A DNA stretch of 44,287 bases from Clostridia bacterium (GTDB lineage: Bacteria; Bacillota; Thermoanaerobacteria; Thermoanaerobacterales; Thermoanaerobacteraceae), in the NCBI GenBank assembly GCA_012840485.1, contig DULG01000046.1, forward strand, positions 1-44,287, in the 5' to 3' direction. Numbering within the stretch: the first letter of the stretch is position 1; the number at the start of each line of letters is the position of its first letter. Below, piece after piece: positions 1 to 7,706 of the stretch. Position numbers and translations under genes: made by a program. Below the pieces are notes generated by a model, which ran no database searches, was not told the origin of the DNA, and saw only the letters and a program-made list of their open reading frames with translations.

Positions 1-52
1 TTTCAATTGTTTGTTGAATGATGATTAATTTTTGTAATTCCCTCTTTGTCAT
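1..52 (-). CDS. Transposase, N-terminal 17 codons only
   Basis: An ATG at 50-52 on the minus strand, 4 nt after the purine-rich run AGAAGGGAAGAAA, opens a frame reading MTKRELQKLIIIQQTIE to the window edge. An identical start occurs at the right edge. The beginning resembles the N-termini of ISNCY-type transposases that start with a winged-helix/HTH region, but only 17 residues are visible, so the family is a guess. The gene runs out of the window. Confidence 0.55.
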   Translation of the reverse strand, partial: MTKRELQKLIIIQQTIE

Positions 53-126
53 ATTAATTTCTTCCCTTCTCATACTGACATTATCGCAGAATACTTTTAA
101 TATGACAATATCACAGAATAATAACA
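1..126 (-). mobile_element. 5' end of an insertion sequence (left copy, truncated by window edge)
   Basis: This segment is the exact reverse complement of 44162-44287 (126 of 126 bases by eye), and the match stops abruptly at base 127, as expected for an element end. It holds the start of a transposase gene reading out of the window. Upstream of that gene lie two near-identical 18-bp boxes, TATTCTGTGATATTGTCA and TATTCTGCGATAATGTCA on the minus strand, spaced by 9 bp, which look like transposase binding sites. The outer tip reads TGTTATTATTCTG. The family cannot be fixed from this much sequence. Confidence 0.8.
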
Positions 127-144
127 CATATTGATTTATCACTA

Positions 145-173
145 TTGACATCATTTAAAACATGTTTTATTAT
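145..173 (+). promoter_or_regulatory. Promoter P1 of adhE
   Basis: TTGACA (145-150), a 17-bp spacer and TATTAT (168-173) make a near-consensus sigma-A promoter. It starts only 19 bp inside the left insertion-sequence end. A Rex-like operator begins 15 bp after the -10 box, so bound repressor would sit on the start of the transcript. Confidence 0.65.
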
Positions 174-188
174 AAAAGTGTAAAGAGA

Positions 189-206
189 TTGTTAAATGAA
201 TAACAA
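189..206. promoter_or_regulatory. Rex-like operator 1 upstream of adhE
   Basis: TTGTTAAATGAATAACAA matches the Rex consensus TTGTTAANNNNTTAACAA at all but one fixed position. Rex is the NADH/NAD+-sensing repressor of fermentation genes, including adhE, in Firmicutes. The site lies just downstream of promoter P1. Binding by Rex is inferred from the match. Confidence 0.7.
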
Positions 207-278
207 TTAAAATATGGAGCAAACTATTGTTGACTTCTAATTTTTATAGAAAAATACTTAAATTTTTCAAAGTATGCT

Positions 279-305
279 TTGACAATCTCTTTATTTAAAT
301 AAAAT
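279..305 (+). promoter_or_regulatory. Promoter P2 of adhE (candidate)
   Basis: A perfect TTGACA (279-284) is followed by TAAAAT at 300-305 with a short 15-bp spacer. A weaker alternative uses TTGACT (230-235) with AATACT (253-258) at 17 bp. The second Rex-like operator begins 4 bp after the TAAAAT box. Confidence 0.45.
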
Positions 306-308
306 ATT

Positions 309-326
309 TTGTTAAATTATTATCAA
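309..326. promoter_or_regulatory. Rex-like operator 2, next to the adhE ribosome-binding site
   Basis: TTGTTAAATTATTATCAA matches TTGTTAANNNNTTAACAA with one mismatch. It ends 3 bp before the GGAGGTG ribosome-binding site of adhE and would cover the transcription start of P2. Confidence 0.6.
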
Positions 327-341
327 TATGGAGGTGTCTTT

Positions 342-2960
342 ATGCCTACTTTATTACAAGAAAAACCGGAAGTAAAAGAAAAAATGCAGGCAAAAGAAAC
401 GCTAAATGTTAAAGAGCAAATAGACCTATTAGTAGAAAAAGCACAAAAAGCGCAGGAGAAATTTATGTCTTACACACAAGAACAAATTGATGAAATTGTT
501 AAAGCCATGGCCCTTGCAGGTGTGGAAAAACATGTGGAACTGGCAAAATTAGCCTATGAAGAGACAAAAATGGGTGTTTATGAAGATAAAATAACAAAAA
601 ACCTTTTTTCGGTAGAGTATGTGTACAATTATATAAAAGGCAAAAAGACTGTGGGTATTCTCAGTGAAAACTTAGAAGAAAACTACATTGAAGTGGCAGA
701 ACCTATAGGAGTCATAGCTGGTGTAACACCTGTCACAAACCCGACTTCTACAACAATGTTCAAATGTTTAATCGCCATTAAAACAAGAAACCCAATAATT
801 TTTAGCTTCCACCCAAAAGCATTAAAATGCAGCATGGAAGCAGCAAAAATTATGTACGAGGCAGCCTTAAAAGCTGGTGCACCAGAAGGATGCATAGGTT
901 GGATTGAAACGCCTTCAATTGAAGCAACGCAACTTCTCATGACACATCCCGGCGTCTCCCTTATCCTCGCAACAGGCGGCGCTGGAATGGTAAAAGCCGC
1001 TTACAGCTCAGAAAAACCTGCCCTTGGCGTAGGTCCTGGCAATGTCCCCTGTTATATTGAAAAAACTGCAAATATCAAAAGAGCAGTCTCAGACCTGATA
1101 CTTAGCAAAACTTTTGACAATGGTACAGTATGCGCGTCAGAACAAGCCGTGATAATAGACGAAGAAATAGCTGATGAAGTAAAAAAATTGATGAAAGAAT
1201 ACGGCTGCTATTTCCTCAACAAAGAAGAGACTAAAAAATTAGAAGAATTCGCTATAGACAAAAATACCAATTCAATGAATCCAGCAGTAGTAGGTCAGCC
1301 TGCAGCGAAAATTGCCAAAATGGCCGGATTTAGTGTACCTGAAGATACAAAAATACTTGTAGCTGAATATCCTGCTGTAGGTCCTGAATATCCTCTCTCC
1401 AGAGAAAAACTAAGCCCAATACTTGCTTTGTACACAGTTAAAGATTACAAAGAAGGAATAAAAAGATGTGAAGAAATGATACAATTTGGTGGAATGGGAC
1501 ATTCTGCCGTAATACACTCTGAAAACCAATGGATTATCAATGAATTTTCAAAAAGGGTCCCTACAGGAAGAATTCTTGTAAACGCTCCTGCTTCACAAGG
1601 CGCTATTGGAGATATTTACAACACTGCTATTCCCTCTTTAACTTTGGGTTGTGGCACAATGGGCGGAAACTCAACAACAGACAATGTAAATGTGTATAAC
1701 CTCATAAATGTAAAAAGAGTTTTTATAAGAAAAGAAAGAATGAAATGGCTCAGATTACCTCCACAAATTTACTTTGAAAGAGGATCATTACAATATCTTT
1801 CTCAAGTAAAAGGCAAAAAAGCCTTTATTGTTACAGACCCTATAATGCTTAAATTAGGTTTTGTAGACAAGGTAATATATCAACTTAATAAGGCAAATAT
1901 TAGATACGAAATTTTCTCTGAAGTAGAACCCGACCCTTCTGTTGACACTGTTGAAAAAGGTGTAAAAATAATGAGAGAATTTGAACCTGATTTAATAATA
2001 GCTGTAGGAGGAGGTTCTCCAATAGACGCAGCAAAAGGAATATGGCTTTTCTACGAATACCCTGATACAAAATTTGAAGACTTAAGGTTAAAGTTTATGG
2101 ACATACGAAAAAGAACTTATAGATTTCCTGAACTGGGGAAAAAAGCTTTATTTATCGCAATACCAACCACCAGCGGCACAGGTTCTGAAGTTACTGCCTT
2201 TGCAGTCATAACAGACAAAAAGAAAAATATAAAGTACCCTCTGGCAGATTACGAATTAACACCAGATATTGCTATAATAGACCCTGACCTCACAATGACA
2301 ATACCGCCTTCTGTCACAGCAGATACTGGTATGGACGCTTTGACCCACGCTATTGAAGCCTATGTATCTGTCATGGCATCAGACTACACAGACGCCCTCG
2401 CAGAAAAAGCTATAAAATTGATATTTGAATACCTGCCCAAAGCATACAAAAACGGGCAAGATAAAGTCGCCCGCGAAAAGATGCACAATGCTTCCTGCAT
2501 AGCTGGAATGGCTTTCACAAATGCATTTTTAGGAATAAACCATAGTATGGCTCATATACTTGGTGCTAAATTCCATCTTCCACACGGAAGAGCAAACGCA
2601 ATACTTCTGCCCTATATCATAGAATACAATGCTGAGTTACCTAAAAAATTTGCTTCATTCCCACAATATGAATATCCCAAAGCAGCCGAAAAATATGCAG
2701 AAATTGCAAAATTCTTGGGACTTCCTGCTTCAACAGTTGAAGAAGGAGTAAAAAGCCTCATTGAAGCTATAAAAAATCTCATGAAAGAGCTTAATCTTCC
2801 TTTGACACTTAAAGAAGCAGGCATAAATAAAGAAGAATTTGAAAAAGAACTTATGGAAATGTCTGATATAGCCTTTAATGACCAGTGCACTGGCTCAAAT
2901 CCAAGAATGCCATTGGTATCCGAAATTGCAGAAATATATAGAAAAGCTTATGGTGAATAA
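342..2960 (+). CDS. adhE: Bifunctional acetaldehyde-CoA/alcohol dehydrogenase AdhE
   Basis: AdhE reduces acetyl-CoA to acetaldehyde and then ethanol, using NADH at each step; it is cytoplasmic, usually forms spirosome filaments and is central to ethanol fermentation. The 872-residue protein has the usual length. The N-terminal half is a CoA-acylating aldehyde dehydrogenase with the catalytic cysteine in NGTVCASE (Cys264). The C-terminal half is an iron-dependent alcohol dehydrogenase with the nucleotide-binding motif GGGSPIDAAKG and metal-ligand histidines in INHSMAH and LPHGRAN (about His734, His738, His748). The start is the ATG at 342, 5 bases after GGAGGTG; an in-frame start 11 codons upstream lies inside the operator and has no ribosome-binding site. 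It stands alone, with two promoter/Rex-operator modules before it and a terminator right after it. Confidence 0.97.
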   Translation: MPTLLQEKPEVKEKMQAKETLNVKEQIDLLVEKAQKAQEKFMSYTQEQIDEIVKAMALAGVEKHVELAKLAYEETKMGVYEDKITKNLFSVEYVYNYIKGKKTVGILSENLEENYIEVAEPIGVIAGVTPVTNPTSTTMFKCLIAIKTRNPIIFSFHPKALKCSMEAAKIMYEAALKAGAPEGCIGWIETPSIEATQLLMTHPGVSLILATGGAGMVKAAYSSEKPALGVGPGNVPCYIEKTANIKRAVSDLILSKTFDNGTVCASEQAVIIDEEIADEVKKLMKEYGCYFLNKEETKKLEEFAIDKNTNSMNPAVVGQPAAKIAKMAGFSVPEDTKILVAEYPAVGPEYPLSREKLSPILALYTVKDYKEGIKRCEEMIQFGGMGHSAVIHSENQWIINEFSKRVPTGRILVNAPASQGAIGDIYNTAIPSLTLGCGTMGGNSTTDNVNVYNLINVKRVFIRKERMKWLRLPPQIYFERGSLQYLSQVKGKKAFIVTDPIMLKLGFVDKVIYQLNKANIRYEIFSEVEPDPSVDTVEKGVKIMREFEPDLIIAVGGGSPIDAAKGIWLFYEYPDTKFEDLRLKFMDIRKRTYRFPELGKKALFIAIPTTSGTGSEVTAFAVITDKKKNIKYPLADYELTPDIAIIDPDLTMTIPPSVTADTGMDALTHAIEAYVSVMASDYTDALAEKAIKLIFEYLPKAYKNGQDKVAREKMHNASCIAGMAFTNAFLGINHSMAHILGAKFHLPHGRANAILLPYIIEYNAELPKKFASFPQYEYPKAAEKYAEIAKFLGLPASTVEEGVKSLIEAIKNLMKELNLPLTLKEAGINKEEFEKELMEMSDIAFNDQCTGSNPRMPLVSEIAEIYRKAYGE

Positions 2961-2988
2961 GGGTAAAACCAAAAGGGTTTTTACCCTT
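2959..2988. terminator. Bidirectional terminator between adhE and the NlpC/P60 gene
   Basis: AAGGGTAAAACC pairs with GGGTTTTTACCCTT (one bulged T) around a 4-nt loop. The hairpin overlaps the stop codons of both convergent genes. The T-tract is modest on both strands. Confidence 0.75.
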
Positions 2989-4270
2989 ATTCTATTTCCA
3001 AAACAGAAGTAAATTTTTCTATAAAAGGTACACCCGAGGCCGTTGGCAAAAGGACAGATGTCACCATTACCTCATTTACAGGAATAAATTCATAATTATC
3101 TTCTTTTTTCTCTCCATATCCATGAAAGTCATGTATTATATAAGGAAGTTTTTTTTCTTTACCAATGTACATCATAGTATGCCCCGGCATATAAACTAAA
3201 GCTCCCGGCTTCAAACCGTCAAATATTTCTATTCTTTCTTTAATTGATATTTTTTTACTAAATTTATAAGATTTTCCCTCACTAACCTCTTGCTCATTTG
3301 CATTTCTAGGAAGCCTTATGCCAAAAGTCTTAAAAATATACATTATATAGCTGGAGCAATCTCTTCCTCCCAAACTATCCCCCCAACCGTATCTATCTCC
3401 TATTAACTTAAAAGCCTGTTTTAAAATATTTTCCCTTGTGTAAGGAAGATATCCAGCATTTACATCTTCCTTTTTTGAAATTAAAGCATATTTAAACTCA
3501 AGACCGCCTTCTTCCCCTCTCACAGGCAGTTTTACAAGATAATTTCCAATAACTAATTGATTGCCAACCTGTTCTAAAATATTTTTTCCTTCTAAATATA
3601 TTTTTGTCCCCATTGTAAATTCAACTTTAGAGACTCTATTATCAAAGGGGTTGCTTTGTGTCTTTATATAATTTCCCGTAACAACTAAAAAACTATTGGA
3701 ATTCACATAGTCAAATATCTCCTTTTTATCTTTTGCAATTGCTATATCTTCTTTTTTTACCCAGCCTCTGTAATTGTACATTTGCACAAAATACCATTTT
3801 TTATCCTTACTTTCATGTAAAATAACTACAGGTTCAAAAGCCTGACAGCCTGTCTCCTGAAACCTGTCAAATTCAATATCTCCTTCTTTGTCAAAGACAG
3901 CTTCCTCCGTGGGAAAACTTCTAATAGAAGTATTTTTAATCACTATTCCATATTTCACTAAATTTACCTCTTCAATCTCTTCTATATTTGTATTTTTTAT
4001 TATCTCTTCATAAAAATCTTCTTTTATTGATTCCCTTTTTTTATTGTACATAGGCTTTTTGGGTATTTCATAAGCTTTAATTAATTTGAGAAGTTCATCT
4101 TTTTTAAAACTTTCTTTATAGTTCTTAATGTCATATACTGTTTCTACCTTATCTATTATTCTTCTATTAAAGTCTTCGATTTCTCTCTGAGCCATAATAA
4201 CTTTGTCAGCATCATTTATTTTTTCAATCCAATATTCCGCTTCCAATAAATTTTCAAAAAACGCCAACAT
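2987..4270 (-). CDS. SH3-domain NlpC/P60 family cell-wall peptidase
   Basis: A 427-residue protein. The N-terminal ~120 residues resemble the helical N_NLPC_P60 region, followed by two SH3b-like segments (residues about 125-260, with YNYRGWVKKEDIA typical of the fold) and a C-terminal NlpC/P60 domain. The catalytic cysteine is in GRDCSSY, preceded by YGWGDSLGG, and the histidine is in MPGHTMMYIG, with a second polar residue likely in IIHDFHG. The family cleaves gamma-D-glutamyl-diamino-acid bonds in peptidoglycan stem peptides. There is no signal peptide, so it may act on recycled muropeptides in the cytoplasm, as YkfC-type enzymes do, or leave the cell by another route. GGAGAAC lies 5 nt before the ATG. 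It is monocistronic and convergent with adhE. Confidence 0.85.
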   Translation of the reverse strand: MLAFFENLLEAEYWIEKINDADKVIMAQREIEDFNRRIIDKVETVYDIKNYKESFKKDELLKLIKAYEIPKKPMYNKKRESIKEDFYEEIIKNTNIEEIEEVNLVKYGIVIKNTSIRSFPTEEAVFDKEGDIEFDRFQETGCQAFEPVVILHESKDKKWYFVQMYNYRGWVKKEDIAIAKDKKEIFDYVNSNSFLVVTGNYIKTQSNPFDNRVSKVEFTMGTKIYLEGKNILEQVGNQLVIGNYLVKLPVRGEEGGLEFKYALISKKEDVNAGYLPYTRENILKQAFKLIGDRYGWGDSLGGRDCSSYIMYIFKTFGIRLPRNANEQEVSEGKSYKFSKKISIKERIEIFDGLKPGALVYMPGHTMMYIGKEKKLPYIIHDFHGYGEKKEDNYEFIPVNEVMVTSVLLPTASGVPFIEKFTSVLEIE

Positions 4271-4367
4271 ATAAGTTCTCCTTCCATAAAATTTTAAAAA
4301 AGTGAAACCAAAAAGGATTTTTTTCGTCTATATTATAGGAGATATTTGCAAAGGGGAGAAAATCAAA

Positions 4368-4469
4368 ATGGAAAAGAAATTTTACTTAGCTATTATTCTC
4401 ATACTTAGTATATTGTGCCTCTTCCTTGGAGTAATGGTATTTTTAACCGCTTTCTACCCTAAAACGTAA
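4368..4469 (+). CDS. 33-residue single-pass membrane peptide
   Basis: AAGGGGAG lies 9 nt before an ATG that opens a 33-codon frame ending in TAA. The peptide begins MEKKFYLAIILILS, continues as an uninterrupted hydrophobic stretch of about 23 residues and ends FYPKT. This is one transmembrane helix with a short positive N-terminus; there is no cleavage site or lipobox. A TATTAT box at 4331-4336 could be its -10, but no -35 is clear. It lies between the NlpC/P60 gene (divergent) and the aldo-keto reductase gene (convergent). No function can be assigned. The good ribosome-binding site and coherent hydrophobicity are the evidence that it is real. Confidence 0.5.
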   Translation: MEKKFYLAIILILSILCLFLGVMVFLTAFYPKT

Positions 4470-4484
4470 CTTTTATATCTCTAT

Positions 4485-5615
4485 TCATCTTTCAAAATAG
4501 GCAGCAACCTCTTTAAGGTAATCAATTATTGTAAGATGTTGTGGACATACGCTCTCACATGTGCCACATTCTATACATGAACTTGCTTTTGCATCCCCTA
4601 AACCCTCATAAGCCTTGCGGTTGGCTTCATACATATTGTACATATGAGCTTCATTGTAAAGTTCAAAATTCCTTGGTATATTTACACCATTTGGACAGGG
4701 CATGCAGTAATTACATCCTGTACAGGCAATTGGTGAAAGCTCTTTGTATTTGTTTCTAACTTTACTCACAATCTCAAGTTCTTCTTTTGTTAAGGTATTT
4801 ATTCCTGACATTTTTGCGCTTTCAATATTTTCTTTTAACTGTTCAAACGTGCTCATGCCACTTAAAACAACCGAAACTTCTGGCTGATTCCATAACCATT
4901 GAAGTGCCCACTCTGCAGGGGTACGCTTAACTTTTGCAGTACCCCATATATCCGTCACAGCTTTTGGAGGATTAGCAAGTCTGCCTCCCCTTATAGGCTC
5001 CATTATTACAACCCCTAAACCTTTTGAAGCTGCGTATTTTAGTCCCTTCTCTCCTGCTTGTACGTCTATATCCATATAGTTGTACTGTATTTGACAGAAA
5101 TCCCATTTGTCATAATAATCTACAATCTCTTGAAATACAGGATACTCATCATGGAAGGAAAACCCTATGTATCTTATTTTTCCTTCTTGTTTTTTCTTTT
5201 CAGCCCAGCTTAAAGCATCAACCCTTTTCATGTTTTCCCATTTGCTTTTATCTAAAGCATGCAAAAGATAAAAATCTATGTGGTCTGTCTGAAGTTTTTT
5301 AAGCTGTTCATTTAAATATTTGTCCATGTCTTCTTTTTCGTTGATTAGCCATGTAGGAAGCTTTGTGGCAAGAAAGGTCTTCTCTCTGTATCCATCTTTT
5401 AAAGCTTTACCTGCAACTATTTCGCTGTTACCTCCATGATACGGCCATGCTGTATCAATATAATTCACGCCACTGTCAATGGCATATCTTATCATCTTTA
5501 TCGCTTCAGCCTCATCTATTTTACTGTTGTCATTATCAATTACAGGAAGTCTCATTAAACCAAATCCCAATGCAGATACTGCTATATTTAGTTTGCCAAA
5601 TTGTCTGTATTGCAT
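4485..5615 (-). CDS. Aldo/keto reductase with C-terminal 4Fe-4S ferredoxin domain
   Basis: Residues 1-290 are an aldo-keto reductase barrel. The catalytic-tetrad positions are visible as Asp and Tyr in YIDTAWPYHGG, Lys in ATKLP and His in LLHALDK. The C-terminal ~80 residues carry cysteine clusters CTGCNYCMPC and CIECGTCESVCP, i.e. one or two iron-sulfur clusters. The fused AKR-ferredoxin class is common in anaerobes; its substrate is usually unknown and electrons may come from ferredoxin as well as NAD(P)H. The gene has AAGGGGAGAGG before the ATG and a TATAAT box on the minus strand (plus-strand 5652-5657) in the divergent intergenic region shared with the GntR operon. Confidence 0.9.
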   Translation of the reverse strand: MQYRQFGKLNIAVSALGFGLMRLPVIDNDNSKIDEAEAIKMIRYAIDSGVNYIDTAWPYHGGNSEIVAGKALKDGYREKTFLATKLPTWLINEKEDMDKYLNEQLKKLQTDHIDFYLLHALDKSKWENMKRVDALSWAEKKKQEGKIRYIGFSFHDEYPVFQEIVDYYDKWDFCQIQYNYMDIDVQAGEKGLKYAASKGLGVVIMEPIRGGRLANPPKAVTDIWGTAKVKRTPAEWALQWLWNQPEVSVVLSGMSTFEQLKENIESAKMSGINTLTKEELEIVSKVRNKYKELSPIACTGCNYCMPCPNGVNIPRNFELYNEAHMYNMYEANRKAYEGLGDAKASSCIECGTCESVCPQHLTIIDYLKEVAAYFER

Positions 5616-5695
5616 CTCATCCTCTCCCCTTTTTTAATATGTTTTAAGTTAATTATAACATAGGGAATTGCATAAACAAAAATCTCTTTAAACTA

Positions 5696-5723
5696 TTGAC
5701 ATTTAGAAATATTAGTGTATTAT
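5696..5723 (+). promoter_or_regulatory. Promoter of the GntR/ABC operon
   Basis: TTGACA (5696-5701), 16-bp spacer, TATTAT (5718-5723). A second -10-like TATAAT lies at 5723-5728. The -10 region is embedded in the palindromic operator listed next. Confidence 0.65.
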
Positions 5724-5739
5724 ATAATTAGTACACTAA
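5712..5739. promoter_or_regulatory. Palindromic operator, probably for the adjacent GntR/YtrA-type repressor
   Basis: Perfect inverted repeat TTAGTGTA-N12-TACACTAA overlapping the -10 box. YtrA-subfamily GntR repressors bind AGTGTA/TACACT-type palindromes at their own promoters, so autoregulation is the natural reading. The assignment to this regulator is inferred from position and motif type. Confidence 0.6.
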
Positions 5740-5759
5740 CACAATATGAAGGTGTTGAG

Positions 5760-5786
5760 CAGACAAGGGGACGGTTCCTCTGTCCG
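5760..5786 (+). repeat. REP-like palindromic repeat, copy 1
   Basis: Copy of the AGACAAAGGGGACGGTTCC family, here with one A fewer and a TGTCCG right end, so it is the most degenerate of the seven copies. It lies in the untranslated leader of the GntR operon, between the operator and the ribosome-binding site. Confidence 0.8.
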
Positions 5787-5820
5787 AATTTTAATCAATT
5801 TTCTATACGGAGGTGTTGCT

Positions 5821-6192
5821 TTGAAAATTGAATTTGATGAAAAAAGACCCATTTACCTTCAAATAATGAAGGCAATAAAGCAAGAGATAGCTACAGCAAA
5901 CTTAAAAGGAGGGGATAAATTACCTTCTGTCAGAGAAATGGCAGAAATTTTAAAAGTAAATCCTAATACTGTCCAAAGAGCATATCAGGAACTGGAAAGA
6001 GAACAAATCACCTATACACAAAGAGGAATGGGAACCTTTATTACAAACGATGTACAAAAACTAAAATCATTAAAAAAAGAAATGGCAACGGAATTAGTCA
6101 CATCCTTTGTAAATGAAATTAAAAATTTAGGCTTTAGCAGTGATGAAATAATAGAAATTGTAAAAGAATCCTTAGAAAGGGAGGTTAAGTAA
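5821..6192 (+). CDS. GntR-family repressor, YtrA type
   Basis: A 123-residue regulator: an N-terminal winged helix (residues about 10-75, with REMAEILKVNPNTVQRAYQ as the recognition region) and a short helical tail instead of a large effector domain. That is the YtrA subfamily, which represses neighbouring ABC transporter operons and often responds to cell-envelope antibiotics. The start is TTG at 5821 after GGAGGTGTTGC. An upstream in-frame ATG at 5746 would translate through the REP repeat and is rejected. Its stop abuts the ATPase start with no gap. The palindrome at 5712-5739 is the probable autoregulatory site. Confidence 0.9.
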   Translation: MKIEFDEKRPIYLQIMKAIKQEIATANLKGGDKLPSVREMAEILKVNPNTVQRAYQELEREQITYTQRGMGTFITNDVQKLKSLKKEMATELVTSFVNEIKNLGFSSDEIIEIVKESLEREVK

Positions 6193-6894
6193 TTGGACAC
6201 AATTTTAAAAATCTCTAATTTAACAAAAAATTATTACAATACTCAAGCCTTGAAAGGCATAGACTTAGAAGTTGAAAGAGGAAAAATCTTAGGGCTTTTA
6301 GGTCCTAATGGCAGTGGTAAAACTACTTTAATGAAAATTATAGCTGGCATACTAAAGCCCACTTCAGGAGAAGTGCTAATTGAAGATAAAAAACCGGGAA
6401 TTTATACGAAGCAAATTGTATCTTATTTACCTGATGTAAATCCTCTTTATAAGTGGATGAGGGTGAAGGATGCTGTAAATTTTTTTAAAGATTTTTACAA
6501 TGATTTTGATGAAGAAAAGGCTAAATCAAATTTAGACTTTATGGAGCTCAAAGAAAACCAAAAAGTCTCTTCCCTTTCAAAAGGCATGTTAGAAAGGCTT
6601 CTTTTGGCACTTTTCTTGTCAAGAAATGCTAAACTTTATGTTCTAGACGAACCTTTAGGCGGCGTAGACCCCAGTGCAAGAGACAAAATAATAGATACCA
6701 TAATAAAAAATATAAATGAAGGCAGTTCAATGATTATTTCTACTCATATTATAAGTGATATAGAAAAAGTTTTTGATGAAGTTGCTTTTATCTCTGAAGG
6801 AAAAATAATTTTAAAAGAAAATGCAGAAGAATTAAGGGCCAAAAAAGGAAAATCAATTGATGAAATTTTTAGGGAGGTATATGCTAATGTTTAA
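6193..6894 (+). CDS. ABC transporter ATP-binding protein
   Basis: A 233-residue ATPase with Walker A GPNGSGKTT, a divergent signature SLSKGMLER and Walker B LYVLDEPLGG followed by a switch histidine in STHIIS. The start is TTG directly after the TAA of the GntR gene, with AGGGAGG 8 nt upstream inside that gene. It overlaps the permease gene by 8 nt, so the three genes are translationally coupled. YtrB/BcrA-like exporter ATPases with a GntR partner usually serve envelope-stress or bacteriocin resistance; the substrate here is unknown. Confidence 0.93.
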   Translation: MDTILKISNLTKNYYNTQALKGIDLEVERGKILGLLGPNGSGKTTLMKIIAGILKPTSGEVLIEDKKPGIYTKQIVSYLPDVNPLYKWMRVKDAVNFFKDFYNDFDEEKAKSNLDFMELKENQKVSSLSKGMLERLLLALFLSRNAKLYVLDEPLGGVDPSARDKIIDTIIKNINEGSSMIISTHIISDIEKVFDEVAFISEGKIILKENAEELRAKKGKSIDEIFREVYANV

Positions 6895-7672
6895 ACTTAT
6901 GCAGTATGAATTGAAAGGGAGATATAAATACTACATTGGCGTCTTAATCGGAATACTTTCTTTGTTTCTCTATATCAATCTTAGGTTACCATCTATTACT
7001 AATGAAGGAATTATACTGTTCACAATAGTAACAACCTATATTTTGTTCATAGCCATTGCAATGACATCAAACGTAATATTTTATTCCACTGACCTTTTTG
7101 GCAATGTTTTTGGAAATACAGGATATTTACTTTTTACATTACCCTTAAAAGGAAAAAAAATATTAGGGTCAAAAATTATACTCTCAATTTTAGAATTTAT
7201 ATTATTCCTGATTTCATTCACATTTTTATGGTATCTAACTTTATTAACACATAACTCTTTACAACTATTTATGCCAGTTATCTCAACTCATAAAACTCTT
7301 TTGATGACTGTAACAATGCTTGTAATTGTATATTACTCCTTTTTAATCATAACAGCTTATTTTAGTATGGTATTAGCTAAAACAATTTTTTATGTTAAAA
7401 AGTACGGTATTTTGTTTTTTGTTTTTCTATTTGGGGTTAGTTATTTTATAACAAATAAATTATATATCTTTTTATCAAAGTTATTTCCTTATTATATTGA
7501 TATCACTGGTACTTCTCTTACTTTTACTAAAATTGTAGAAATAAATCCAACAACAAGCATTTCCTTTAATATAACGAACTTAAATATAGCCGTAATTATT
7601 TTTCAGATTTTAATAATTGTAACTCTCTTTTTTACAACCTCTTATCTGATTGACAACAAAATGAATCTATAA
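6887..7672 (+). CDS. ABC-2-like membrane permease
   Basis: A 261-residue integral membrane protein with about six hydrophobic segments (for example residues 17-35, 44-66, 93-115, 135-160, 170-188 and 228-252) and no soluble domain. It is the membrane partner of the preceding ATPase. The start chosen is ATG 6887, 9 nt after AGGGAGG; the ATG at 6881 is only 3 nt from that site. The sequence is too divergent for a substrate guess. Confidence 0.85.
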   Translation: MFKLMQYELKGRYKYYIGVLIGILSLFLYINLRLPSITNEGIILFTIVTTYILFIAIAMTSNVIFYSTDLFGNVFGNTGYLLFTLPLKGKKILGSKIILSILEFILFLISFTFLWYLTLLTHNSLQLFMPVISTHKTLLMTVTMLVIVYYSFLIITAYFSMVLAKTIFYVKKYGILFFVFLFGVSYFITNKLYIFLSKLFPYYIDITGTSLTFTKIVEINPTTSISFNITNLNIAVIIFQILIIVTLFFTTSYLIDNKMNL

Positions 7673-7706
7673 TAACTAAAAGGGCCAAAAAGCCCTTTTA
7701 GTTATT
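7671..7706. terminator. Bidirectional terminator
   Basis: Perfect 15-bp stem (AATAACTAAAAGGGC with its complement) and a 6-nt loop. The T-rich right arm and A-rich left arm serve both convergent genes. Confidence 0.85.

Noticed and set aside
309-341. Upstream start for adhE adding 11 residues
   Set aside because: The extension overlaps the Rex-like operator and the ribosome-binding site; GGAGGTG is correctly placed for the ATG at 342.
5746-5820. Upstream ATG start for the GntR regulator
   Set aside because: It would translate through a REP repeat; family length and the GGAGGTG site fit the TTG at 5821.
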